Below are positions 37,425 to 44,702 of a stretch of 64,000 bases of DNA, piece after piece. The stretch is from NCBI RefSeq assembly GCF_024347395.1, contig NZ_AP025472.1, positions 1,550,001 through 1,614,000 on the forward strand, written 5' to 3'. The notes under the pieces were generated by a model. The model saw only the letters and a program-made list of their open reading frames with translations, was not told the DNA's origin and searched no databases. This DNA is from Vibrio cortegadensis (lineage in GTDB: Bacteria > Pseudomonadota > Gammaproteobacteria > Enterobacterales > Vibrionaceae). The position numbers and the translations under genes were made by a program. Numbering within the stretch: position 1 is the stretch's first letter; every line of letters starts with the position of its first letter.

Positions 37425-37448
37425 GGGGGCTTCGGCTCCCTTTTTTTA
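37425..37448 (+). terminator. Terminator after the major coat gene
   Basis: GGGGGC, loop TTCG, GCTCCC and then seven T residues form a very stable tetraloop hairpin. It probably gives abundant short coat mRNA while lowering expression of downstream minor genes. Confidence 0.9.
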
Positions 37449-37458
37449 GGATTTAATT

Positions 37459-37542
37459 ATGCCTCTTTATCTAACACCTCAAGACCTTATTTGGGGCTTC
37501 GTTCTTCTCCTCCTTTGGGATGCCTTTCGTCGTTTATTTTAA
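37459..37542 (+). CDS. 27-residue minor coat protein (pVII/pIX-like)
   Basis: This very short gene encodes 'MPLYLTPQDLIWGFVLLLL' followed by 'WDAFRRLF', one hydrophobic helix with a basic end. Size, position between the major coat gene and the pIII-like gene, and composition fit the tip proteins pVII/pIX of filamentous phages. Its stop is 12 bp before the pIII-like start. Confidence 0.68.
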   Translation: MPLYLTPQDLIWGFVLLLLWDAFRRLF

Positions 37543-37554
37543 TTGGATTTAATT

Positions 37555-39042
37555 ATGAGTATTAAACAAAGCATTACTTTTTTATTTTTATTCTTGGGTG
37601 TTTCGTTTAATGCTTCGGCATATTTTGAAAATTATAAGGGTGAAAAGTTTGATTCTTTAGATACGGCCTTAACATCATATTTAAATTCTTGTGAGGCTAA
37701 TGTTTATACCGGGCGGGCTTCTTATATTAAATTCATTGATGGCAGGGTTTCTTCTTCAACTTCTCTTTACTTAAGGTATTACACTTATACAGATTCAAAT
37801 TGTTCCAATCTTTATACTGGGGCTAACAATTGGACAACTATTTCTTTCACAAATAATGAATGTCCTGTTGGTGAAACGTTCAATCAAACTACTGGCGAGT
37901 GTGAATCACCTCCTGTATGTACAGATGATCAAGTTTTAGATCCAAACACTGGTGAGTGTGCAGAGATTCCCTTTTGCAAACGTCAATCTACTTTAGAAGC
38001 TATTTTTTCTGAGGAACAAGCTTGTGCGGCTTCAAAAGGTATTTTTAATCATAGCTGTGATGAATTCCTTGATAAGTTAGATATGAAATGTACACAGCCT
38101 ACTGAGTGTGTCATTGGTATGCCAAACTATCCTGATTGTTTGGGTGATTTAAACCCTACAGACCCACTTACACCGCCTGACGATTTTAATCCTGACCCTT
38201 CGAACCCTTCTACTCCTGCGCCTCCATCATTTGATAAAGATGAACCCGATTCAGTTACGCCAGATGACACCACTGATAAGGCTGTATTAACGGCTTTACA
38301 AAATTTGAATCGTGATAATAACAAAGCTTTTACAGCATTAAATACAGATTTGAATACTGGCTTTACCTCGTTAGATAACAAACTTAAAACACTGAATAAA
38401 TCCAATGATGCAATTGGTAAAGCTATCAAAGAGCAATCACAACAAGATGTTGCCATTCATAACGCTCAAACCTTATTAATGACTCAACAAACTGGTGCCA
38501 TTATGAATGGTACTACACAGGTAGTTCAGGGGCTTAATACTCAAACAACACAGCTAAAAGGTTCTCTTGACGGTGTTGCTCAAGCTATTGGCAATTTACC
38601 GTCACAACTAAATGGTGATGTTACTAGTCAAGGTTGTTCTTCTTTTAATTGTACTGGTAGTGCTCCCAGTTGTTTTCTAGCTAAAGAACGCTGGAGAGTT
38701 AATTGTGATGAATTAAAGAATGAAGAATCTGCAACTGAGCAAGGTGCTTTGTTGACTGATACTTTTCAGGCGTTAACTGAATCAGCTACTGATGAACATG
38801 GTGCTTATACCAGTGTATTTACTGATGCCAATGGTTCTGTTGATGAAATGCTTGATGCTTATACGTCTGATAATGGTTTCAGCTTTTCTTCTGGTTGTCC
38901 TTCACCTCGCACGTATGATTTAAAAATTGCGGTTTGGTCAATTGATTACACTCCTTTTTGTACACTAGCTCTCGTATTTCGTGGGCTTCTTTTAGCTTCC
39001 GCCTCAATAGCTTCTTTTTTAATGGTAGCTAAATTCATGTAA
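37555..39042 (+). CDS. pIII-like adsorption minor coat protein
   Basis: This 495-residue protein has a signal peptide (residues 1-22, 'GVSFNASAYF'), a cysteine-rich N-terminal region with two EGF-like repeats ('TGECESPPVCTDDQV', 'TGECAEIPFC'), a Pro/Asp-rich linker near residues 195-235 and a helical section near residues 240-350. The C-terminal membrane anchor is 'ALVFRGLLLASASIASFLMV'. This modular build matches pIII, whose N-domains bind a pilus and TolA and whose C-domain caps the virion. The N-domains would set host range. Confidence 0.82.
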   Translation: MSIKQSITFLFLFLGVSFNASAYFENYKGEKFDSLDTALTSYLNSCEANVYTGRASYIKFIDGRVSSSTSLYLRYYTYTDSNCSNLYTGANNWTTISFTNNECPVGETFNQTTGECESPPVCTDDQVLDPNTGECAEIPFCKRQSTLEAIFSEEQACAASKGIFNHSCDEFLDKLDMKCTQPTECVIGMPNYPDCLGDLNPTDPLTPPDDFNPDPSNPSTPAPPSFDKDEPDSVTPDDTTDKAVLTALQNLNRDNNKAFTALNTDLNTGFTSLDNKLKTLNKSNDAIGKAIKEQSQQDVAIHNAQTLLMTQQTGAIMNGTTQVVQGLNTQTTQLKGSLDGVAQAIGNLPSQLNGDVTSQGCSSFNCTGSAPSCFLAKERWRVNCDELKNEESATEQGALLTDTFQALTESATDEHGAYTSVFTDANGSVDEMLDAYTSDNGFSFSSGCPSPRTYDLKIAVWSIDYTPFCTLALVFRGLLLASASIASFLMVAKFM

Positions 39043-39067
39043 TAAAAATAACTCATAGGTGATTTTT

Positions 39068-39448
39068 ATGGGATTCGTATATGGTGCCCTTTCTCTTGTT
39101 TTTACTTGGTTACGCAGTGCAATGCCTTGGCTTCTCGGTGCTGTCGGTGCTTCATTTTCTAACTGGATTGTAAGCGCGGGGTTTGGTGTCGTTGTCTTCT
39201 CTGGCTTTAATATTTTGACTAGTCGCCTCATTGGTACGGCTGTCAACTCGCTGAACGGCCTTGGTGATATTGGTGGGTTTGGTGCTGATATTGTTATGCT
39301 TCTCGGCTATATGTGGCTAGATAAAGCTCTTAACCTTGTTATTTCAACGGGTGCTTTTTTAATGGCGATTAAAGGAGTTCGTCAAGGTATTGCTATGCGT
39401 CAAGCTTGGTGGAAACCAGGTCAGAAAACTGGAGGAATGGAAGGTTGA
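39068..39448 (+). CDS. pVI-like minor coat protein (DUF2523 type)
   Basis: This 126-residue hydrophobic protein has three membrane segments. It lies between the pIII-like and Zot genes, which is the pVI position, and resembles DUF2523 proteins of filamentous phages ('GFGADIVMLLGYMWLDKALNLVISTGAF' segment, residues about 75-105). The start at 39068 (MGFVYG) is chosen because upstream codons do not add a plausible N-terminus. Its stop overlaps the TTG start of zot. Confidence 0.78.
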   Translation: MGFVYGALSLVFTWLRSAMPWLLGAVGASFSNWIVSAGFGVVVFSGFNILTSRLIGTAVNSLNGLGDIGGFGADIVMLLGYMWLDKALNLVISTGAFLMAIKGVRQGIAMRQAWWKPGQKTGGMEG

Positions 39449-40776
39449 TTTATTTAAGAACTGGATTGCCAGGGGCGTCTAAAACTCTTAACTCTTTACG
39501 TGAAATTGTGCTTTCTCACGATTCGGGGCGTGAGTATTACTATACAAACATCAAATTACTTATGTTGGATATTGATGTGGCCTGCTCGTTTTCTGGTTGG
39601 TATTACGGCTGGTATTTTCCAAACTTAAAAGACAAGGCTAGTATTCGTAAATTATCTAAGATAATGAAACCAATTCACGATGATGGTGAATTTATCACTC
39701 TAAATGATGTTCCTTGGCTTCGCTCTCAATATGATAGCCACAATCATTTTGAGACTTGGCTTTACTGGGTTCGTCGTGTTTATCCTAAGAAGAAACTTGA
39801 GAAGCTAGAATCTATTCTTGATGCTGCTCCTGAAGATACACAAGATAAGTTTGATTTAGTTCGACCTCTTAATCTTGATTTTAGAAACTTTCCAGACCCA
39901 AATGACTGGCCTACTTTACCTAAGCGTTCAGTCATTCTGGTTGATGAGGTTCAACAATTCTTTCCACCTCGTGGTGTTGGTTCTCGCGTACCAAAGGCTA
40001 TAGCAGCCCTTGAGACTCATCGACATGGTGGTTATGACCTTCATTTTGTCACACAAGACAGAACCCTTTGTGATGCTAATTTACGTAAATTAGTTGGTCG
40101 CCATGTTCATTATTTCAATGCTCTTGGTGGTAAAAAGGTAACTCGCAAAGAAGCACCTAAATGTTTTGATCCTAATGATTATCATCAGTCTCAAACTGCT
40201 TCCAAAAAGATGATTAGCCATGATAAAAAGTTCTATGGTGTTTATTGGTCTGCTGAAATACATACCCATAAGTTCAAATTTCCATTCATGGGCTTTGTTG
40301 CTATTTTCTTTTTATGTTTGATCCTTTATTCCGCTTATTCTCTATCATCTCAATTATTTGGTGGTTCAGACTCCAGTTCTCCAGCTGCGCCAACTCAACC
40401 AACGCCAATACAAACTGATTCACCTGACATAACAGAAAATCCTGTTGCGGATTTTGTTGATGAGTTATTAACTGATGTTTATATATCAGGCTCTGTTGTA
40501 GAACAGTTCTCTGATGATGTTGTTTACCACTATACATTTGTACGAAGTTCTGACGGTGCTGTTTTCTATCCCGAAGCAATGGAATTAACACTTGATCCAT
40601 TAACGCCATGTTTGGCGAATATTAGAATTGGTGAATTGATACGGCCTGTTACTTGTAATCCGTTTTATGTTCGTGATTCATGGAAAGAAGAAGATATTGA
40701 AGATTCAGAAGATGGACAAGCAATTGCCAGTGCTGAGAGTTCAGAGAAATACAAACCCAATATTAAACTATTCTAA
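39445..40776 (+). CDS. zot: Zot-family morphogenesis ATPase (pI-like), TTG start
   Basis: This protein of 443 residues extrudes the phage through the inner membrane. Walker A 'GLPGASKT' begins at residue 7. Walker B is 'SVILVDEVQQFFPPRG' near residue 170. A membrane helix 'FMGFVAIFFLCLILYSAYSL' lies near residue 282, followed by a periplasmic domain. The frame is open upstream to 39406, but the likely start is TTG at 39445: GGAGG lies 9 bp before it, it overlaps the previous stop (TTGA), and the family N-terminus is 'IYLRTGLPGASKT'. Confidence 0.92.
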   Translation: MIYLRTGLPGASKTLNSLREIVLSHDSGREYYYTNIKLLMLDIDVACSFSGWYYGWYFPNLKDKASIRKLSKIMKPIHDDGEFITLNDVPWLRSQYDSHNHFETWLYWVRRVYPKKKLEKLESILDAAPEDTQDKFDLVRPLNLDFRNFPDPNDWPTLPKRSVILVDEVQQFFPPRGVGSRVPKAIAALETHRHGGYDLHFVTQDRTLCDANLRKLVGRHVHYFNALGGKKVTRKEAPKCFDPNDYHQSQTASKKMISHDKKFYGVYWSAEIHTHKFKFPFMGFVAIFFLCLILYSAYSLSSQLFGGSDSSSPAAPTQPTPIQTDSPDITENPVADFVDELLTDVYISGSVVEQFSDDVVYHYTFVRSSDGAVFYPEAMELTLDPLTPCLANIRIGELIRPVTCNPFYVRDSWKEEDIEDSEDGQAIASAESSEKYKPNIKLF

Positions 40777-41194
40777 TTGCGCCCAGAAGCGCACCCAATG
40801 AACCTACCTACAAATGCGGATCAGCCCCGCAGGGATAAGCAAAGCACGTAGTGCAAGCGAAGCACCAAGCCGCCCGACTTTGTTAACTGTGCCGTATGTC
40901 TAATCGGCGCGGTTAGCTTCACTATCCTTTGATCGTCCCACTCCCCACACCCTGCCAGAATGCTTTTAGTCTTTTAAAGGCTTGCGAGTGTCGAGCATGT
41001 CTTAATGATTTTTGTATTGGTTCGCGTGCGTGAGCAAAGGGATGGGAAGAGCGGAGCGCCGCCCTGCTCACGCCAACCCCCGTCATGTATTACGGGGGTA
41101 CTATCCACGGAACTTTCAACCTTCCCCGACTATTCTCAAGTGTAACGCGCCAGTGTTTGAGCGTTAGCGAGTCTATATTACAAGTATAAAAAAA
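40777..41194. other. Inovirus noncoding region, candidate origin and packaging signal
   Basis: No gene is apparent in about 570 bp (40777-41349). The region is rich in hairpins: an 8-bp perfect stem ACCCCCGT / ACGGGGGT at 41076-41099 with loop CATGTATT, and a stem CGTGAGCA / TGCTCACG at about 41026-41072 enclosing GC-rich sequence. Filamentous phages keep their plus- and minus-strand origins and packaging hairpin in such an intergenic region downstream of the morphogenesis gene. The assignment of each hairpin is inference. Confidence 0.6.
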
Positions 41195-41210
41195 CCGCCC
41201 AATTGGGCGG
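41195..41210 (-). terminator. Terminator of the leftward cargo gene
   Basis: The perfect stem CCGCCC, AATT, GGGCGG, with a run of eight T residues on the minus strand, ends transcription of the secreted-protein gene at 41350-41952 before it enters the phage noncoding region. Confidence 0.85.
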
Positions 41211-41349
41211 CCGACTTCAAGCAAAGGTGTTCAAATTCTTAGAGTTCATAAACTGAACAAGCTTTACATTACAGAGTAATTTTGGCTCTCTCAATTCTCA
41301 ATATAAATTATTAATACTCTCTCACATTTCATTGTAATTGATATGCTTC

Positions 41350-41952
41350 TTAGTAATTTTGAGCTCTTAATTGTGCAATTTTTCTTGCATACTCAGCATC
41401 AATTCTGTGAATTTCACGATCCCTTTCACGCTGTAGTCTTTTTATCTCTCGATTAATGTTCACGTAATTATCAGCCTGGTACTGGATATCACACCTGCTA
41501 CTTACATCATTAATCGCTTTGTTCGAACCTGACAAATTGAATGATGTATTCATCTCACGCCTTCCAAAGACATGCACTTGCACATAAGCAGTTGTACCTT
41601 GCTTTAATTCATAAAGGATCCGTTTATCTACATTTCTAATCGCTCCTCCTTTATAGGAGGATGTGAACATATTTCCTTTCAAGTTATACACTCGGCCATT
41701 ATCAATCTTAATTCTAAAATCGACACTTTGATTTGGTGTCGCAATATTATCTTTACCTGAAAAAGTTAGAAACAAATCTTTATCATAACGCCCTGAATCA
41801 CAACGAAAACCCAATGAATTACCATGTGCATAGGTTGTACGCTCATACACCTGCTTGTTATTCATATTATCAAAACGCATAGTTTCATTAAACGATGCAT
41901 TACATACACTTGAAAACATACAAATGGTGAACCCCAAACGAAACCATTTCAT
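41350..41952 (-). CDS. Secreted protein of unknown function (inovirus cargo)
   Basis: This 200-residue protein has a signal peptide (about residues 1-19, 'GFTICMFSSVCNAS'), a beta-rich middle region with two cysteines ('RCDSGRYDKDLFLTFSG', 'SSRCDIQYQAD') and a strongly charged helical tail ('IKRLQRERDREIHRIDAEYA'). GGAGG lies 9-10 bp before the ATG. It is leftward with its own terminator, so it is an independent gene rather than part of the phage operon. It sits where CTX phage carries its toxin genes. I do not recognise a family; a periplasmic or secreted role is expected. Confidence 0.72.
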   Translation of the reverse strand: MKWFRLGFTICMFSSVCNASFNETMRFDNMNNKQVYERTTYAHGNSLGFRCDSGRYDKDLFLTFSGKDNIATPNQSVDFRIKIDNGRVYNLKGNMFTSSYKGGAIRNVDKRILYELKQGTTAYVQVHVFGRREMNTSFNLSGSNKAINDVSSRCDIQYQADNYVNINREIKRLQRERDREIHRIDAEYARKIAQLRAQNY

Positions 41953-42020
41953 TAATTAAACCTCCTTACAGTTAAATTTGAGCAACTGATTGCACTATAA
42001 GATTTTCTAGGTTGCTCTTA

Positions 42021-42034
42021 TGAGATTTATCTCA
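42021..42034. promoter_or_regulatory. Small palindrome between divergent cargo genes
   Basis: TGAGA, TTTA, TCTCA is a perfect 5-bp dyad in the 254-bp gap between the leftward secreted-protein gene and the rightward pair. It is a candidate operator; the rest of the gap is A+T-rich with no supported gene. Confidence 0.3.
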
Positions 42035-42206
42035 AAAATATACAAATAGGCCCAATGTCAACCTTAGTAAAAGAACAGCACTATATTCACACTGATTTTG
42101 TTAACTTTTTTTGTACAGCTCTATTATTATTGAATGACATATCTAATGTTGAGGAGTACCATGCGAATAAATAAAATTAATAATTAATGACTTAAAGGTT
42201 GTATAC

Positions 42207-43151
42207 ATGCGAGTTAGTTACTTTGGCTACCATTTGAACAATATAGACAATCAACACAAAACATTGTTTGATATTCGCCCTTTTTTGCATTCTTTTTGTG
42301 CTTTAGATGCTGTTCAGTATAAAAATAATTTCACACACTCAGGCGAGCATTTGTATCTTTTTCCCGTTCATGGTGATGTATTTATGTTCGTAATGACACG
42401 TAGCAGTGACATTATCCGAAAAGTAAACACTAGAGAAATTACGGTAGAACAAATTCGTGATCTTTTAGGCGAAGATAACCAACTGGGGTTTGCTTCATAT
42501 GTCCTTATCACTGAAAATTGCTTTGGATTCGGTTCAACTTTACTTGCACCTAAATCTGATGTTTTTATAGAATTTATTAACACAATCTTCATATCTCTTG
42601 GTATTGTTAATTGGAAATTAATTCCTTTTGCTTTAACTCATCAAGCTACACGTGCAGAAGCCATGGAAATGTCGATTATAGGAACCACTGTGATCGAAAT
42701 TTCGAAGGAAAATACTTTTGCAGAAGATTTCTTGAGACAATTAGGGATGACTACTGAGGAAACTCATAATTTAGAAGGCTTTGAATTGACATTTAAGCCT
42801 CGGTCAAGACAAAACATTAAGCCCGTTATTACAAACGTATTACAGCAGGTACCCGATGATGGCATTACTAAACTGATTATCAAAGCTAAAAATGAAGTAT
42901 CAGGGCACATGACCGATTTGTACCTAGTTAACTCTGGAATCTTACAAGATGATGTTAATAACTCTAGTGATCTGGCCATTGCCAGAAACATGGTAACTAA
43001 AAAAACCAACAACACCCTATTAACTGAAAAACTTGAGGAGTTTACACAAAATGAAGACCTCTCGGAAAGCACTATTGACGCTATTTCTCGTTATAATCAC
43101 ATCACTGCCTGGACCGATTTTGTATCTACTGTACAAACTGTTAGTGAATAA
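42207..43151 (+). CDS. Unrecognised 314-residue protein, first gene of a cargo pair
   Basis: This soluble protein has no signal peptide or membrane helix. The N-terminal part (about residues 1-110) has an alternating beta pattern and includes 'FDIRPFLHSFCALD' and 'GEHLYLFPVHGDVFMFVMT'. A second part (about 120-250) has 'LIPFALTHQATRAEAMEMS' and 'GFELTFKPRSRQNIKPVI'. No nuclease, NTPase or NAD-binding motif is evident to me. The last 101 bp overlap the downstream membrane-protein gene in another frame. It lies in the cargo position of a filamentous prophage; a cytosolic sensor or toxin of a defence or immunity module is one hypothesis. Confidence 0.68.
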   Translation: MRVSYFGYHLNNIDNQHKTLFDIRPFLHSFCALDAVQYKNNFTHSGEHLYLFPVHGDVFMFVMTRSSDIIRKVNTREITVEQIRDLLGEDNQLGFASYVLITENCFGFGSTLLAPKSDVFIEFINTIFISLGIVNWKLIPFALTHQATRAEAMEMSIIGTTVIEISKENTFAEDFLRQLGMTTEETHNLEGFELTFKPRSRQNIKPVITNVLQQVPDDGITKLIIKAKNEVSGHMTDLYLVNSGILQDDVNNSSDLAIARNMVTKKTNNTLLTEKLEEFTQNEDLSESTIDAISRYNHITAWTDFVSTVQTVSE

Positions 43152-43515
43152 GGTATTAATTGAACCTATTGTTTTAGTCGAACAGAAAACAAATATTGCC
43201 ATTATATTAGCGACATTTGCGTTTACGATGATGGGTTTTTTAGCGGCTGTTATTACTATTTTCTTTTCGTTCGCTAAATCGAGAACGTTCAAGAAATTCA
43301 GCCGTGAAGGTCGTTTTGGCGTATTTTTTACTACTTATTATTACTGTATTATTTCACTCGCTCTAACCATGTGCTTTGCTTTGGTTACTTTAGGTAAAGG
43401 CACCTCTATATGGGCTATGCAAACAGCACTGATTACGACAGTAAATAGCTTATTTCAAATCTGCTTGATTACTTTTACTATCATTAATTTGAGTAAAAGG
43501 GCGATGAAGGAATAG
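43051..43515 (+). CDS. Membrane protein, second gene of the cargo pair
   Basis: This 154-residue protein has four hydrophobic segments (about residues 7-29, 46-70, 90-112 and 120-145) and a short basic linker 'KSRTFKKFSREGRFG' between the second and third. The start at 43051 has GAGGAG about 9 bp upstream and lies inside the preceding gene, giving a 101-bp overlap that implies tight translational coupling. A small multi-pass protein coupled to a cytosolic partner recalls two-gene abortive-infection designs such as Kiwa, but the order is reversed and I see no clear sequence match. Confidence 0.68.
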   Translation: MKTSRKALLTLFLVIITSLPGPILYLLYKLLVNKVLIEPIVLVEQKTNIAIILATFAFTMMGFLAAVITIFFSFAKSRTFKKFSREGRFGVFFTTYYYCIISLALTMCFALVTLGKGTSIWAMQTALITTVNSLFQICLITFTIINLSKRAMKE

Positions 43516-43519
43516 ATCT

Positions 43520-43538
43520 AGGCTCCTTTCTGGAGCCT
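43520..43538. terminator. Terminator between the cargo pair and the DUF3653-like gene
   Basis: AGGCTCC, TTTCT, GGAGCCT forms a 7-bp perfect stem between convergent genes. The T tract is weak. Confidence 0.6.
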
Positions 43539-43543
43539 TCGTA

Positions 43544-43915
43544 CTAACTGTTCATTATTAACGCAATACTACGAGCATATTTAAGCAACTTTGACATTGT
43601 TTTTACATCTAATTCTGCTTGAATTTCTAACAAAGCAATTCCAGTTAAAATCTCTTGTGGGGTCACTAATTGGCCTGTCGGTAGTTCCAGTTTATCATTG
43701 CGCATGATGAATAGATTCCAATTATCTGATGGGGCAAGCTCTTTACCTTTATACATTTTCATTAATCGCCGACACTCTGGCGGAATAGCTTTTCCTGCGT
43801 CCCAAAGCTTGACCGTCCTCACACTTTTAAAACATAGTTCAGCCGTCTTTTCTATACTAATTCCACAAACTAATTCACGAAAAATATAATTTTTAGTCAT
43901 TTCGTGGTACTTCAT
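43544..43915 (-). CDS. DUF3653-like phage regulator of the inovirus
   Basis: This 123-residue protein has a helix-turn-helix-like N-terminus ('SIEKTAELCFKSVRTVKLWDAG', residues 20-41) and the segment 'NWNLFIMRNDKLELPTGQLVTPQEI', which matches DUF3653 proteins of vibriophages. It is recognisably related to the product at 44243-44665 in the neighbouring virus. The start at 43915 has GAGAGAG about 6 bp upstream. In the circular phage the repressor gene at 33978-34355 would read into the start of this gene, placing both in one leftward unit. Confidence 0.7.
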   Translation of the reverse strand: MKYHEMTKNYIFRELVCGISIEKTAELCFKSVRTVKLWDAGKAIPPECRRLMKMYKGKELAPSDNWNLFIMRNDKLELPTGQLVTPQEILTGIALLEIQAELDVKTMSKLLKYARSIALIMNS

Positions 43916-43967
43916 TGATAACTCTCTCAAATGAGAAAGATATTATAAAAAGTGCGTATGCAACTTG

Positions 43968-43996
43968 ATTTACCATAAGGGCGCATAATACGCACC
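43968..43996 (+). other. dif-like XerCD site at the junction of the two integrated viruses
   Basis: ATTTACCATAA (10 of 11 matches to the XerD arm) is followed by a 7-bp centre GGGCGCA and a perfect XerC arm TAATACGCACC. The left part belongs to the inovirus and the XerC arm is shared with the start of the PM2-like element. The altered centre is typical of phage attP sites that use XerC strand exchange. Confidence 0.85.
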
Positions 43997-44242
43997 GAGG
44001 GATTGTTTATTAACATTTGGTAAAACATTGATTAACGCATACATAAGTAATTGATACTTATGCCGAATTTATATTTAAACCCTATTTAATAACGTTTTGA
44101 AATACTTATGATTACTGGCGCTTGCTTTACGTAATCACAGCAAAAAGTCTCTTTTTCCACTGAGCGACATTTTGTCACGTGAATTGTTAAAAAATCATAA
44201 GAAAAAAATATTTCGTCAGTTATTTTATTTGTGAGGCAAATC

Positions 44243-44665
44243 ATGTTTTATGAGTCATTTAAAGTTCTGTTTTGGCGTGAGTTTACCTCTCACCGCCAAG
44301 GTGCTGAGTTTTTCCATGTGAAGATTGTCACAGTTCGACGTTGGCTAGACGGCAAAATCCCTGTCAATCCGATGGCTGAAAAACTCTTAATCATCAAATC
44401 ACTTGGTTACTTGCCTAATGATATGCGTTGGCGTGGCTTTCGTATCTGTGAAAAACGTGCGGTGCTTCTTACCCCAACTGGACGCGAGTTCAGCCCTAAA
44501 GAATTAGAAAGCTTTGTGTTTTGGCGTGATGAACATCGACAATTGGTTGAGCAACATGGTCATGTGGATTACCCAAAGGTTTACCCTGCAAAAGAAAATG
44601 TGTTGCCGTTTCGTGGCGGTCGCCGAATGCAAGCCGCCCCGTGGATACCGACTAAATTTAAATAG
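44243..44665 (+). CDS. DUF3653-like phage protein at the left end of the PM2-like element
   Basis: This 140-residue protein is rich in basic residues and has a helix-turn-helix-like segment 'RQGAEFFHVKIVTVRRWLDG' (residues 17-36) and the DUF3653-like stretch 'RGFRICEKRAVLLTPTGREFSPKELE'-type region near residues 60-90. It is a distant relative of the inovirus protein at 43544-43915. GAGG lies about 7 bp upstream of the chosen ATG. The 247 bp between the Xer site and this gene hold nothing else that I can support. It is probably a regulator. Confidence 0.68.
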   Translation: MFYESFKVLFWREFTSHRQGAEFFHVKIVTVRRWLDGKIPVNPMAEKLLIIKSLGYLPNDMRWRGFRICEKRAVLLTPTGREFSPKELESFVFWRDEHRQLVEQHGHVDYPKVYPAKENVLPFRGGRRMQAAPWIPTKFK

Positions 44666-44670
44666 ACGTA

Positions 44671-44696
44671 AAAAAGCCCGCATTAGCGGGCTTTTT
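44671..44696. terminator. Bidirectional terminator
   Basis: AAAAAGCCCGC, ATTA, GCGGGCTTTTT is an 11-bp perfect stem with T runs on both strands, between the convergent DUF3653-like and DUF4062 genes. Confidence 0.92.
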
Positions 44697-44702
44697 CTTT
44701 CC

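Larger units (their letters stand above)
33993..43985 (+). mobile_element. Filamentous phage (inovirus) integrated at dif, about 10.0 kb
   Basis: It is bounded by dif on the left and a dif-like site on the right, and has no integrase gene. Gene order is that of CTX/VGJ-type vibriophages: a leftward repressor; rightward small genes, replication initiator, ssDNA-binding protein, major coat protein plus terminator, minor coat proteins, pIII-like, pVI-like and Zot/pI; then a noncoding region and cargo genes. No secretin gene is present, so a host secretin would be used for export, as in CTX phage. The core phage genes look complete, so it may still be functional. Confidence 0.9.

Noticed and set aside
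42207..43515. Calling the cargo pair a Kiwa system
   Set aside because: The sizes and the membrane partner recall KwaA/KwaB, but the gene order is reversed and I could not see DUF4868-like sequence, so only the architectural resemblance is mentioned.
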